This document shows, one piece after another, positions 17,707-26,768 of a stretch of DNA of 64,000 nucleotides. Position numbers and translations under genes: made by a program. The stretch is from positions 1 to 64,000 of the forward strand of contig CAMCNO010000014.1 in NCBI GenBank assembly GCA_945876285.1, given 5' to 3'. A model generated the notes under the pieces. It did not search any database. It saw only the letters and a list, made by a program, of their open reading frames with translations, and had not been told where the DNA came from. The DNA is from an uncultured Clostridia bacterium (GTDB lineage Bacteria > Bacillota > Clostridia > Oscillospirales > Oscillospiraceae). Within the stretch, counting starts at the first letter, position 1. Each line of letters begins with the position of its first letter.

Positions 17707-18261
17707 CTATGACTCAGCAGAGGCATCCATAGAAACCCTTGCGTTGTCTGGATGGATCAATATGACAGACACCCCCTTTTTTCTGGCATAGTTGACCGTC
17801 ATGCCTGTTCCGCTGCGGATTGAGCGGTCATTGTCATACACGGCCAGAAGTATATCGGCGTGATCCACCATGTAGTAATTACGCCGCTTATAGCAGACCG
17901 CAAGCACCTCTGCCTTTGTCCCAATTACCACGGTTTCCGTGCTGTGTTGAATTAAGACCTTTAGACGGCCCCGGCTGCGGCTGTCCCAGTCAGCATCATG
18001 CCCCTCAAAGGGCAGGGCGATAAACAACTCAATATCGTTGTACTCTGGTTGTTCCTTCAGTTGGAGCAGTATTTCCCCGGCCCACATATCCACACCTAAT
18101 GCACCGCCAACATAAAAGCGGCGGACTCCCTGCTCATAGAGCGCCACGATCTGATCCCGCAGCCGTTTTTTCAACCGCTTGCAGCCGGTGTTATTCTCCT
18201 TGTATTTCCACTTGAACCGGGCAGGGCGATGGCCAGTGATGGCACATGATTTTATACTCAT
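17707..18261 (-). CDS. YpsA-type SLOG (DUF1273) protein
   Basis: 184 residues with the DUF1273/SLOG signatures AITGHRP at the N-terminus, YVGGALGVDMWAGE and a late SGTGMTVNYARKKG. SLOG proteins bind nucleotide-derived ligands; several accompany mobile elements and defence systems. GGAG lies 7 bases before the ATG at 18261. It is divergent from the XRE repressor gene, which may control it. Confidence 0.88.
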   Translation of the reverse strand: MSIKSCAITGHRPARFKWKYKENNTGCKRLKKRLRDQIVALYEQGVRRFYVGGALGVDMWAGEILLQLKEQPEYNDIELFIALPFEGHDADWDSRSRGRLKVLIQHSTETVVIGTKAEVLAVCYKRRNYYMVDHADILLAVYDNDRSIRSGTGMTVNYARKKGVSVILIHPDNARVSMDASAES

Positions 18262-18372
18262 GATGAACTCCATTTCATTGGGTGAATTGAATTTATCCGG
18301 TTTTTGTAATATGCCTATAAGGTCTATTGCGCTTTTAGATTATTATAACATGGCCAGATTGCACATACAATA

Positions 18373-18401
18373 CAAGTATCAAGGCTGGCGGAGGATACTT
18401 G
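18373..18401 (+). promoter_or_regulatory. Inverted repeat flanking the RBS of the XRE repressor gene
   Basis: CAAGTATC (18373-18380) and GATACTTG (18394-18401) are perfect complements separated by 13 bases that contain the GGCGGAGG ribosome site; the ATG is at 18406. This could be the operator for autorepression or an RNA hairpin that presents the RBS in its loop. Confidence 0.6.
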
Positions 18402-18405
18402 CAGT

Positions 18406-18756
18406 ATGGTCGATTATAAAACGCTCGGCTCCCGGATCAGGGCAGTTCGTTTGGAAAAGAAAATGACACAAGAGCAGTTGGCAGAGGCGGTCGGAGTGGG
18501 CGTTACCCACATCAGCCACATCGAGACCGGCAACAGTATCCCAAGCCTTCAGGTCATGCTGGATATTATCAATGCTTTGGGGTGTTCAGCGGATGAGCTT
18601 TTCTGTATGGAGATCGATCAAGCCCGTCCGCTGATGAACAGCTGGCTGAGTGAGCTTGTGGCGGATTGCAGCAATATGGAGATCAAGCTGATCACCGATA
18701 TGGTGCTTTCCCTGAAGAGTTCACTGCGCCGTTTGCGGCTTGACGATCCAACCTGA
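18406..18756 (+). CDS. XRE-family (Cro/CI-like) transcriptional regulator
   Basis: The 116-residue protein has an N-terminal HTH_3 domain (LGSRIRAVRLEKKMTQEQLA, followed by THISHIETGNSIPS) and a helical C-terminal tail. Such proteins commonly hold mobile-element genes silent. It is divergent from the SLOG gene and has a strong terminator right behind it. Confidence 0.9.
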   Translation: MVDYKTLGSRIRAVRLEKKMTQEQLAEAVGVGVTHISHIETGNSIPSLQVMLDIINALGCSADELFCMEIDQARPLMNSWLSELVADCSNMEIKLITDMVLSLKSSLRRLRLDDPT

Positions 18757-18773
18757 CAGCTATCCTGACAAAC

Positions 18774-18819
18774 AAAAACGAGACGCAGCCCATCCTGTAT
18801 GTGGTGCGTCTCGCTTTTT
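18774..18819. terminator. Terminator after the XRE gene
   Basis: A perfect 9-bp stem CGAGACGCA (18779-18787) / TGCGTCTCG (18805-18813) with AAAAA before and CTTTTTG after; works in both directions. A second GC-rich palindrome at 18845-18876 without a T-run lies between this and the YolD stop. Confidence 0.8.
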
Positions 18820-18896
18820 GATATGTATAATACGATTTTTTATGTACGGCGCTGTGGTTATATCCACGGCGCCGTATTCCGTTCCCAGAGCGATTT

Positions 18897-19331
18897 TCAG
18901 AATTCATCCCGAAACGCACCTGGGAGCTGTTTGCTTTCGATACCGACGATGTCATCCAGCGGGATCCTTGTGCCGTCCGTCAGGAGCATAACACGCTCAA
19001 CGCCGTCCGTCCTTTTCAATTTTCCCGTAACAGTAACATAGCTGCCGCCATCCTTGCGCTCATCCGGTTGGAACCATGTGACCGTGACCTCCGGCTGCTG
19101 GCCGATGATCTCCTCTAGATACCGTTGTTTCTCGTCCAGGACGGCCCTGCTGTCCTCGTCCAGTTCGATCTTCCGGTCAGTCAGCCGGGCCGTCTCCACG
19201 ATGGCCGCTCCGTGGCCTGTCAGTGCGGCGAAGGGGCTGAAAATGGCGGCCCGATCACTGAGAGGCATCCTGGGATGCTTGGCCGAGGTCGGATGGGGCA
19301 GGCCAATGATGTCGTTATATCTGTTCGTCAT
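18897..19331 (-). CDS. YolD-like protein (partner of UvrX polymerase)
   Basis: The 144-residue protein starts with the YolD-like pattern (YNDIIGLPHPTSAKHPRMP, then RAAIFSPFAALTGH). Such genes are almost always paired with Y-family polymerases on plasmids, phages and ICEs. The start ATG overlaps the polymerase stop (ATGA), so the two are translationally coupled. Confidence 0.88.
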   Translation of the reverse strand: MTNRYNDIIGLPHPTSAKHPRMPLSDRAAIFSPFAALTGHGAAIVETARLTDRKIELDEDSRAVLDEKQRYLEEIIGQQPEVTVTWFQPDERKDGGSYVTVTGKLKRTDGVERVMLLTDGTRIPLDDIVGIESKQLPGAFRDEF

Positions 19332-20851
19332 TCATGGTGGCCCCCAATCGTCTTATTCCGCTCCCTGGCGGTAGCGCCCTCCTCCAGATTCATGCCTTTG
19401 AGGATGGCGTTTTTGCCGAATTTCTTCTTGATGCCCAGCATGGCCTCCTGCACCTTCCGCTCACGGACCAGGGCAGCGTCCTCCTTTTTCCGGCGTTCCT
19501 CCTGGGCGGCGTAGTCAGTGAACAAGTCCAACTGCTCCGCCGCAGGCTCTTTGGGCGCGTCTGCCTCGCAAATCAGACGGTTGGCGGAAATGCTCAGCCG
19601 CCGCACCAGCAGGTTTTTGTCCACGATGCGGTCAAACAGCTCCAGCACCGCCCGAATGATCTCGTTGGTGGAGGAGCTGTACCTGTCCAGATTGATGGTG
19701 CCGGTGGCGTGCTTGGGAACCTTTCGGCCATAGCGGTCTGTGGTGACCGGGCCTTTGTAGCTTTTGCTCCGCTGGGGATCGTCCAGATTCTCCCGGTCAT
19801 AGCCAACTGTCAGTACAAGCTGGTTGGTCACCAGCCCCTTATCCACCAGATCAAGGGCCAGTGCGTCCGCCATTTCCCGCATTACCAGCTTTGCCTTTTC
19901 AAACTGATATGGGCATTGCAGGACCTGCCCGGAAACGATGCTCTTATTTTCTGGCTTGTACGCTTTCACGTCCGCGATAGTGCAAGGTTCCCAGCCCCAG
20001 GCGTGATCCACTAAGATTTCCGCATTGACGCCGAACAGCTTGTAGAGCAGCTCCTCGTTATAATAATCGGTTTCCTTGCCGATGGAGCAGCGGGCGATGT
20101 CGCCCATGGTGTAGAGCCCATTGGCCTCCAGCTTCCGGGCATAGCCGGGGCCTACCCGCCAGAAATCCGTCAGCGGACGGTGATCCCACAGCAGACGGCG
20201 GTAGGTCATCTCGTCCAGCTTGGCGATCCGCACGCCGTCCTTGTCCGGATGGATATGCTTGGACACAATATCCATGGCGATCTTGGCAAGGTACAAATTG
20301 CTACCCATCCCCGCCGTGGCGGTGATGCCAGTAGTCTCCAGCACATCCAGAATGATCTTTCGAGCCAGCTCACGGGCCGTCAGATGATAGGTGTCCAGAT
20401 AGTTCGTCACATCCATGAACACCTCGTCGATGCTGTACGGAAATATATCCTCCGGGGCCAGATACTTCAAATAGACGCTGTATATCCGGGTGCTCCACTC
20501 AATATAATGGGCCATCCGGGGCGGGGCCACAATGTAGTCCAGCTCCATCTCAGGATGATTTTTCAGTTCCGGATCGTTCCATGAGGAACCGGTAAACTGC
20601 CCACTGGGGGCATTGCGCCGCCGCTGGGCGTTGACTTCCTTCACCCTCTGGACAACTTCAAACAGTCTTGCCCGACCGGAGATGCCATGGGCTTTGAGGG
20701 AAGGAGACACGGCGAGGCAGATGGTCTTTTCCGTGCGGCTCTCGTCCGCCACCACCAGATTGGTGGTCATGGGGTCAAGCCCCCGCTCCACGCACTCCAC
20801 CGAGGCGTAAAACGATTTCAGATCCACGCAGAGATAAGTCCTGTTTTTCAT
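19328..20851 (-). CDS. Y-family DNA polymerase (UvrX/UmuC-like)
   Basis: The 507-residue protein begins with the Y-polymerase fold (VDLKSFYASVECVERG), has the catalytic YSIDEVFMD motif, a helix-hairpin-helix region (WRVGPGYARKLEANGLYTM) and a little-finger domain. It should copy past damaged bases. GGAGG lies about 10 bases before the ATG. UvrX-type genes on conjugative elements are usually SOS controlled; no clear LexA box was found in the 55 bases upstream. Confidence 0.93.
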   Translation of the reverse strand: MKNRTYLCVDLKSFYASVECVERGLDPMTTNLVVADESRTEKTICLAVSPSLKAHGISGRARLFEVVQRVKEVNAQRRRNAPSGQFTGSSWNDPELKNHPEMELDYIVAPPRMAHYIEWSTRIYSVYLKYLAPEDIFPYSIDEVFMDVTNYLDTYHLTARELARKIILDVLETTGITATAGMGSNLYLAKIAMDIVSKHIHPDKDGVRIAKLDEMTYRRLLWDHRPLTDFWRVGPGYARKLEANGLYTMGDIARCSIGKETDYYNEELLYKLFGVNAEILVDHAWGWEPCTIADVKAYKPENKSIVSGQVLQCPYQFEKAKLVMREMADALALDLVDKGLVTNQLVLTVGYDRENLDDPQRSKSYKGPVTTDRYGRKVPKHATGTINLDRYSSSTNEIIRAVLELFDRIVDKNLLVRRLSISANRLICEADAPKEPAAEQLDLFTDYAAQEERRKKEDAALVRERKVQEAMLGIKKKFGKNAILKGMNLEEGATARERNKTIGGHHE

Positions 20852-20906
20852 ACCCCGGTCGCCTCCTTGCCTTAGTATGCCTGGTACCAGTGGAAATTAT
20901 GGGTGG

Positions 20907-21629
20907 TCAGCCCAGCACTACATCCAGCTCTATTTTCCCCGTCTCCGGGAAGTTCTTCTGTACCTGCTGGCGAATCAGTTCCCTTGACTCTGCTGGTTCA
21001 GCAGAATAGGCGGAGGCGATGTGCTCATAGCCCCACAGGGCCTCCGGCGTGGAGTAGACGGAGATGGGCCAGCCATACTCCAAGCCCTTCTTATTGATGC
21101 GCCTGCGGAAGTCCCGGATCAGCAGATAGCTCTGCATCTGGAGGTCTGTCACCGTCCCCTCAAAGTTCTTCTCTCCATCCTTGCCGAAACCGGCTAACCG
21201 TTTCAGCTCGAAGGAAAACAGCTCGTCCTTGCTTTCAAACTGGTCCATGATCCGTTTGCAGCGCATACTGGCCAGTTCTTCATCCCAACGGCTGTCGAAG
21301 TCATAGCCGTCCCGCCGGTAGTTGGCAAAGTGGGGAAACCACTCTCTGGAGATAAAGCCCGCCTTTTTGCCGAAGAATTTGCCATAGGCCACCTGGCCGC
21401 TCCGGGCGATCAGTTCCCGCCACTCCCACGGGTCCTGCTCCTCGTCCCCAGTCCACCAGTACAGGTCGGAGGTATGTTCCTCCACTGAGAAACCGGGAAT
21501 CTCATTTTTGAACAGCGGGAGAAAGCCGACCTCATTGATCCAGCCAATTAACTCCTCCCAGCTTCGGATGCGGCTGGGATCGTCCCAGTCCAGTCCCCGC
21601 ATGATCCATTCGCCGTTCTCGATCGCCAT
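20907..21629 (-). CDS. Conserved protein resembling AlkZ-related DNA-repair accessory proteins
   Basis: 240 residues, rich in aromatic residues in the first half (WWTGDEEQDPWEWRELIARS, then YGKFFGKKAGFIS). I think it matches proteins annotated AlkZ-related, often seen next to Y-family polymerases, but this is recall rather than a search. No catalytic motif can be named. GGGAGG lies 8 bases before the ATG. It precedes uvrX by 55 bases, so the three genes probably form one damage-tolerance operon. Confidence 0.6.
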   Translation of the reverse strand: MAIENGEWIMRGLDWDDPSRIRSWEELIGWINEVGFLPLFKNEIPGFSVEEHTSDLYWWTGDEEQDPWEWRELIARSGQVAYGKFFGKKAGFISREWFPHFANYRRDGYDFDSRWDEELASMRCKRIMDQFESKDELFSFELKRLAGFGKDGEKNFEGTVTDLQMQSYLLIRDFRRRINKKGLEYGWPISVYSTPEALWGYEHIASAYSAEPAESRELIRQQVQKNFPETGKIELDVVLG

Positions 21630-21653
21630 ACTGACACCTCCCGCCTATGGCTT

Positions 21654-21670
21654 TGTGTTATTATAACACA
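21654..21670 (-). promoter_or_regulatory. Palindrome over a TATAAT -10 box
   Basis: TGTGTTAT-T-ATAACACA is a perfect 8-bp palindrome with a one-base centre, and read on the minus strand it contains TATAAT, 30 or so bases before the start of the AlkZ-like/uvrX/yolD operon. No good -35 is seen, so it may be a repressor- or activator-controlled promoter. Confidence 0.5.
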
Positions 21671-21782
21671 GTGGATCCCAAGATTCTATCAGGATGAATG
21701 TTCTTTCTCTGCTCTAAACTTTCTTGGAGTGGGTCCTTCTGGATGGTTCATCATGGACCGAGGCTCGGTTCACAAAATGCGC

Positions 21783-21808
21783 GGACTCTCCCCTTGGCGG
21801 GAGAGTCC
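21783..21808 (-). terminator. Terminator at the end of the ICE relaxase-VirD4 operon
   Basis: A 10-bp stem GGACTCTCCC (21783-21792) with its complement (21799-21808) lies just past the stop of the small HTH gene. T-runs are modest on both strands. Confidence 0.55.
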
Positions 21809-21818
21809 GTTTCTATGC

Positions 21819-22073
21819 TCAGAGGAGCCGGTACAGATTGGAACTGAGGCTTCCGTTCTCCCGCCAGCGCGGGCTTTTGGCAATCAGTCCCGCTTTGCAT
21901 AGATCGTCCAGCGCCCGTTTGACAGTGCTTCTGGAGAGTTTCAGTTCGGCGGCAATAGTCCTGATTCCCGGCCAGCACTGGCCGTCCTTGTCAGCATGGT
22001 CCTTCAGGTACATATAGACCGCCCGCGCCCGGTGAGAAAGCTCGGAGCGGTAGATCATCTCAAAATATCCCAC
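21819..22073 (-). CDS. Small helix-turn-helix protein
   Basis: The 84-residue protein is a winged HTH of the kind seen in replication initiators and GntR-like regulators: ARAVYMYLKDHADKDG, then AAELKLSRSTVKRALDDL. It starts with GTG 2 bases after the VirD4 stop, with GGAGGG inside the end of virD4. It may regulate transfer or element replication (inference). Confidence 0.82.
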   Translation of the reverse strand: MGYFEMIYRSELSHRARAVYMYLKDHADKDGQCWPGIRTIAAELKLSRSTVKRALDDLCKAGLIAKSPRWRENGSLSSNLYRLL

Positions 22074-22075
22074 GG

Positions 22076-23965
22076 CTATTTTCCCTCCATGCCGGTACGT
22101 AAATCTGGGTTTCGCTGCGGCCTGCCGTGGGGCCGTCTGTCCCGCGCCTGTGCCATGCCGCCAGCGGGTGGCGTGTTCTGCGGGACCGGGGGCGGCGCAT
22201 CCTCGACGATCTGTGTGTAGTGGTGTTCCAGGATGGCCCGCTCCAACTCCTGCTTGCTGGCATAGGCCACAGAACGGGCGGCCTTCTCCGGGATGGTATA
22301 TGGCTCCTCAAAGGTGATGCCCCAATCCAGAAACAGCCGCAGCCGGGTCTGCATGGGATGGGAGCCGGTCTTCATGACGATAAACTGCCCCTTGGGGATA
22401 GACTTCAGCTCGTCGGCGGTCATGAGGGGCCGCTCGATCATCTGCAAGCTCTGGCTGGGGTCGTTCTTTCCTTTGCTGATGGAGCCAGATAGGACGGTGC
22501 GGCTGCCCAGGGCCTTGGAGAGTACCTCGGCAGTCTGGCTGTTGGGGGCAAAGCCGCCGAAGATCGTGTCCTGCACATTGTCCTGGATGATCTCCGCGCC
22601 CTCTTTGCCGTAGTTCTTTTCAAGCTGCGCCAGCGACTGGATAATCGGCACCAGCGTCAGTTTGCGGGAGCGCCCCGCGCTGAACAGGGGCAGGATGTCA
22701 AAGGCGGGCATGGTGCCCAACTCATCACAGAACAGCACCACCCGGTTCTTCAGCTTGCCGCCGTTCTCGTCGGCCACGGCAAACAGCTCGCGGGAGAGGG
22801 TCTGGATCATGAGTCCAGCCATGAAGTTCTTGCTGGGATCTTCTTCCGGGAGGATCAGGAAGATGGCGGACTTCCGGGAGGCGAAGGTCTCCGCGTCGAT
22901 GGCGCTGTCGAAGCACAGCACCTGCTCCAGTTCTGAGTCCAGGAAAGCGTTGAGCCGGGAGAGTACGGTGGACATGACGGAGGCCATGGCCTGATCCGCG
23001 CTGTTGAGGGCAGCGCCGGCAAACCACCGGGCCTTGTGCGTTTCCGGCAGGCGGTTCATCAACATCTGAAACCCATTCTTGCCCTTGACGGTCTTGCTGG
23101 GGGCCAGCAGATCCTGCACCAGCTTGAACACGCTGACGATGTGCCGCTTCTCCCGCTTGTCCCGGTCATTCGGCGGCAGATACTCCGCCAGCAGGAGGAT
23201 GACGGCGGTGAGCAGTCCCTCCGCGGCGTCGTAAAAAAACGCGTTCTGCCCGTAGTTGGAGGCGTCCCCCTCCGGGTTGACGATGGTCTTGGAGAGGATC
23301 TTGGCATACTTCTCCGCCTTGGCGCGGGCAGCGAGGTTTTTCTCATCCTCCCGGCAGATATCCATGTAGTGGTTGATGAGGGTCAGCAGATTGTAGCCGT
23401 CCGAGCGGGTGGGGTTACGCAGGTCGATGACCGCCACCTGATAGCCGTAGTACCTGGACGCTATCGTGCCGTAATTCCGCGCCAGATCCCCCTTGGTATC
23501 CAGCGCCAGGAAGCTCATGCCGCTGGCACAGGCATATTCCAAGTTTGGGTAAAGGAAGAAGGCGGTCTTGCCCACACCGGACGCGCCGATCATGAGGCAA
23601 TGGATATCGTCTGTGTCCACGATGGCCTTGAGGGGGTGGCGCTCCTTCTTCGATTTCGATTTGGGCGGCTTCTTGTTTTTCCTGGGCTTTTTCGGAAAGC
23701 TGCCGCCCTCGCAGCCCAGCACCAGCCCCTGGGCCTGGGGCAGCTCTTTGCCAGAGCGCCACTGGGAAGGCTGGAACGGGATATGCCGGTAGGTCTGCTC
23801 GATCTCCTTTTTGGTTGCCCACCGGGCCGTTCCGTGCTGGCCATCGCCCACGGTCTTGGACTTGATGTTGTTCAGGGAGCCCTGACCGGAGAAGTGTGTG
23901 GCGGCGGCCACGATCAGGAGCATCCCGCCCGCCAGCGCAAGAAGTAAAATCGTTTGGATCGGCAT
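22076..23965 (-). CDS. virD4: VirD4/TraG-type conjugation coupling protein
   Basis: The 629-residue ATPase from the ATG at 23965 has an N-terminal membrane helix (IQTILLLALAGGMLLIVAAA), the TraG-like GTARWATKKEI segment, Walker A GASGVGKTAFF and Walker B VVLFCDELGTMP. It links the relaxosome to the type IV secretion channel and powers DNA entry. A longer reading to 24031 would overlap the upstream gene deeply and was rejected. Only one membrane helix is visible, where many VirD4 proteins have two. Confidence 0.93.
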   Translation of the reverse strand: MPIQTILLLALAGGMLLIVAAATHFSGQGSLNNIKSKTVGDGQHGTARWATKKEIEQTYRHIPFQPSQWRSGKELPQAQGLVLGCEGGSFPKKPRKNKKPPKSKSKKERHPLKAIVDTDDIHCLMIGASGVGKTAFFLYPNLEYACASGMSFLALDTKGDLARNYGTIASRYYGYQVAVIDLRNPTRSDGYNLLTLINHYMDICREDEKNLAARAKAEKYAKILSKTIVNPEGDASNYGQNAFFYDAAEGLLTAVILLLAEYLPPNDRDKREKRHIVSVFKLVQDLLAPSKTVKGKNGFQMLMNRLPETHKARWFAGAALNSADQAMASVMSTVLSRLNAFLDSELEQVLCFDSAIDAETFASRKSAIFLILPEEDPSKNFMAGLMIQTLSRELFAVADENGGKLKNRVVLFCDELGTMPAFDILPLFSAGRSRKLTLVPIIQSLAQLEKNYGKEGAEIIQDNVQDTIFGGFAPNSQTAEVLSKALGSRTVLSGSISKGKNDPSQSLQMIERPLMTADELKSIPKGQFIVMKTGSHPMQTRLRLFLDWGITFEEPYTIPEKAARSVAYASKQELERAILEHHYTQIVEDAPPPVPQNTPPAGGMAQARDRRPHGRPQRNPDLRTGMEGK

Positions 23966-23969
23966 AGGC

Positions 23970-24893
23970 TCACCCCATCTGCTGTGTGACCGGAGCAAGT
24001 GCCTGTGCCTCTGTGATCTCGGCCAGATCATCGTTCCAGTCCTTGTTCTGTGGGATCAGCCGGTCTGAGGCGATCCCGAACTGTTCCGCAACTCTCTCCG
24101 CGATCCGCAGGCAGGCGGTGTGTCCGGCCTTGTCGTTGTCCAGACACAGGAACACCTCGCGCAGTGCGGGATTCTGCTCCATCATCTGGAGCACAGGCTG
24201 GCTGGATGTTCCGCAGCAGGCCACATAGCTGTGCTCCTGCCAGCCCTCCGGGTACAGTGTTACAAAAGACAGCAGGTCAATAGGGGCCTCGAACACATAC
24301 AGCCGGTTGCTGGTACCGGTCCAGTGGAAGCTGTACCGAGGGTCGCTGCCCGCCACATTGATGCGGAAGGTCTTGCCCAGATCGTTGGTGCTTCGCTTAT
24401 GGGCATGACGGACAACGCCGTGTTCGTCTTTTCCGACAAACACGGCGTTGTGATATTCTGCGTCCTCATAGATGAGTCCTGCTCGGACGAAGGTATTCAG
24501 CACCTCCCGGTCGATGTGCCGTTTCTTCAGCAGGTATGCATAGAGACGGCGCATCGAATGGTTGGCGGGCGGCTGGATGAATTCTCTTATGGGTTCTTCC
24601 TTCGGCTTTTGCGCCGGTGCATACGGCTGCCCCTGTTCGCCATCCAGCAGGCGGGTGACCGCCTCCGGGTAACTGAGATGATAGAAATTCTGAACGAAGG
24701 AGACGGGGCCACCGCCTTCCCCGGTGGCGTGGTCGTACCACTCATTGCCCCGGACAGTGACGCTGTGGTCGCTGGTCATGCGATACTCCGGGCCGGAGCG
24801 GATGAGTTTCTCTCCCTGGCGGCGCAGGAACTCAACGAGGTCAACAGAGCCAGCCCGGAGCTTCTGCTCCTCGGTAAAATGAATATAGGGCAT
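23970..24893 (-). CDS. DUF3991/Toprim primase-like protein
   Basis: The 307-residue protein has a CHC2-like N-terminal part without a clear zinc site (EWYDHATGEGGGPVSFVQ), a DUF3991 middle part, and a C-terminal Toprim domain with FEAPIDLLS and CLDNDKAG acidic motifs. Such proteins may prime or process the transferred strand. GGAGGTGA stands 6 bases before the ATG. It sits between relaxase and VirD4, all closely spaced. Confidence 0.88.
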   Translation of the reverse strand: MPYIHFTEEQKLRAGSVDLVEFLRRQGEKLIRSGPEYRMTSDHSVTVRGNEWYDHATGEGGGPVSFVQNFYHLSYPEAVTRLLDGEQGQPYAPAQKPKEEPIREFIQPPANHSMRRLYAYLLKKRHIDREVLNTFVRAGLIYEDAEYHNAVFVGKDEHGVVRHAHKRSTNDLGKTFRINVAGSDPRYSFHWTGTSNRLYVFEAPIDLLSFVTLYPEGWQEHSYVACCGTSSQPVLQMMEQNPALREVFLCLDNDKAGHTACLRIAERVAEQFGIASDRLIPQNKDWNDDLAEITEAQALAPVTQQMG

Positions 24894-24908
24894 TTTATCT
24901 CACCTCCA

Positions 24909-26753
24909 CTAAATTTGCTGCATTCGTTCTTCGTAATCGTCCGCCTTATGGCCCATGGCAATCTTCTTTTCCCTAATCCGCTGGCGCAGCTTTTTATCCG
25001 TAAACGAGATCGTTCTGGCAGGTCCCTTTGGCGTCTGCTCCTGAAAGATCCGGCTCATGTGGCGCAGGAGCCGGGTGGCACAGGAGAACAGGGATGGCCC
25101 CCGAAAGTCATCCATGTGGTCAAGGAAATATTGAGCATACTCGCTGCCCTGCGCCGCCGCCAGCGTGAACCAGCGGACGGCGGCGTCCCCGTCCTTCGGA
25201 ATCTCCTTGCCCAGCAGATAGAGCTTGCCCAGGGCATACTGGGCGTATTGGTTCCCCCGTTCAGCGGAGGCGGTCAGCCAGCGGACGCCCTCGGCGGTAT
25301 CCTTTGAGACATTCTCTCCTTGGAGCAGGAGTTTACCCAGCCGATACTGAGAAAATTGGTTTCCAGCTTCCGCAGACTGTTTGAGCCACTCCACAGCGGC
25401 AGGAATATCCCGCCGCAGACCGTCGCCGCCGTTGAGGAGCAGCTTGGCCAGAGCGTATGCGGCGGAGTCATTTCCCCGCGCAGCGGCCTTTTGAAACAAT
25501 GCCGCAGCCATCAGTGCGTCCTGCTCCACGCCATGGCCGTCCCGGTAGGCTTTGCCGAGGGCGTATTGCTTGTCGGAATCCAACTCAGGTTCATCTGTTT
25601 CTTCCGGCTCGGGCGGCGCGAACACAGCGGACAGCTCGCCCAGCCGCACCGCCTCCTGGATGACCAGATTCTTGATCCGCTTGAACTCTTTCTGCTGGGA
25701 TAGCGGAAGGCGTGGCGGCAGATCGTCCTTGTAGGTGTGGAGTACTTCTTCCCGTAACTCATACCATAGGTCATACGCCTGCGCGACGCGCCCGTCCTTT
25801 GCCAGCTCGTCCACGATCTCGTCCACCACCGACTTCAGCGGCGCTTTCAGATAGCCGTACTGCTTTTTGCCGGAGATGGTTTGCAGTTTCCCGGCCAGCT
25901 GCTCCATGAGCTGCTCGATACGCGGGTTGTCCAGCGTACTATCTTTCATCTGCTCCGTAAGCTGGCGCATGACCTCGCTGGCCTCCTGAGTGAGCGCGTC
26001 CCGCCGCTGGGTCTGCCGCTCATAGAGCGACACAAGGTCCTGCTGGAAGATCCGCTTGGCCAGCCCGGACTTGATCTGGGCGATGCCCGTTTTGGTCAGG
26101 TAGCCGGACTTGCCGTCCGCGCTGTAGCAGACCATGTGCAGATGCGGGTGGTGGGCCTCATCGTGAAAGGCGGCGTACCAGCGAAACTGCTCCCACGGGA
26201 TCTTCATGGCCGCCGCCATCTCCACCGCATAGCTGTTGAGCAGTTCCCTCCACCGTGCCGCGTCCTCATAGCCCAGCCGGGCGGCGTCCTCCCGCCGCAG
26301 GGAGATGATGGGCAGCCACACATTGCCGGGATGGTGCGCCACCTCGTCCGCGATCTGGGACAGCGTCAGCGGATCGTCCGAGCCGGTGAACAGAGCGTGC
26401 GCCCCGGTGCGCTGGGCACGGGGACGGCTGGCGATGTAGCTGATGTAGTTTTCCTTTTTCGCCAGCGAGTCGTAGTTGTCCTCCAGCGCACGGGTGATGA
26501 ACTCCGAGGCGTTGCCGCGGGTGGGCGAGGCCAGATAGTCCTCGTACTCGAACAGTCCCCGGCTCAGCGGGAAGTCTCGGATGAGCTGCTCCACCATCTC
26601 CCGCTGTTTTTTCGTGGCGGGCAGTCCCGCCGCGTCAGGGGCGATGCGCTGCGCACCCTTGCGGGTGGCCATGTAGCGGACGTAGTTTCCCAGGTGTGCG
26701 GCCTGCGCCGCGCCGCCCTTGAGATAGGGGCACTTGAAGATGACGCGAGGCAT
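24909..26753 (-). CDS. MobP-type relaxase with C-terminal Sel1 repeats
   Basis: The N-terminal half is a relaxase of the MobP group found on Firmicutes ICEs, with the HUH metal motif in FHDEAHHPHLHM and an N-terminal region beginning VIFKCPYLKGG. It should nick oriT and pilot the strand. From about residue 397 to 550 there are four Sel1-like repeats (for example YALGKAYRDGHGVEQD and YRLGKLLLQGENVSKD), which usually bind proteins. RBS is weak (GGCGGTGA). The upstream gene is a ribbon-helix-helix accessory protein. Confidence 0.88.
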   Translation of the reverse strand: MPRVIFKCPYLKGGAAQAAHLGNYVRYMATRKGAQRIAPDAAGLPATKKQREMVEQLIRDFPLSRGLFEYEDYLASPTRGNASEFITRALEDNYDSLAKKENYISYIASRPRAQRTGAHALFTGSDDPLTLSQIADEVAHHPGNVWLPIISLRREDAARLGYEDAARWRELLNSYAVEMAAAMKIPWEQFRWYAAFHDEAHHPHLHMVCYSADGKSGYLTKTGIAQIKSGLAKRIFQQDLVSLYERQTQRRDALTQEASEVMRQLTEQMKDSTLDNPRIEQLMEQLAGKLQTISGKKQYGYLKAPLKSVVDEIVDELAKDGRVAQAYDLWYELREEVLHTYKDDLPPRLPLSQQKEFKRIKNLVIQEAVRLGELSAVFAPPEPEETDEPELDSDKQYALGKAYRDGHGVEQDALMAAALFQKAAARGNDSAAYALAKLLLNGGDGLRRDIPAAVEWLKQSAEAGNQFSQYRLGKLLLQGENVSKDTAEGVRWLTASAERGNQYAQYALGKLYLLGKEIPKDGDAAVRWFTLAAAQGSEYAQYFLDHMDDFRGPSLFSCATRLLRHMSRIFQEQTPKGPARTISFTDKKLRQRIREKKIAMGHKADDYEERMQQI

Positions 26754-26768
26754 GAAGCGTCACCGCCG

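Noticed and set aside
17628-18405. ICE left attachment site
   Set aside because: No direct repeat partner or integrase is visible in the window, so no boundary can be supported.
18845-18876. GC-rich palindrome near the YolD stop as a terminator
   Set aside because: No T-run on either strand next to the stem; kept only as a remark.
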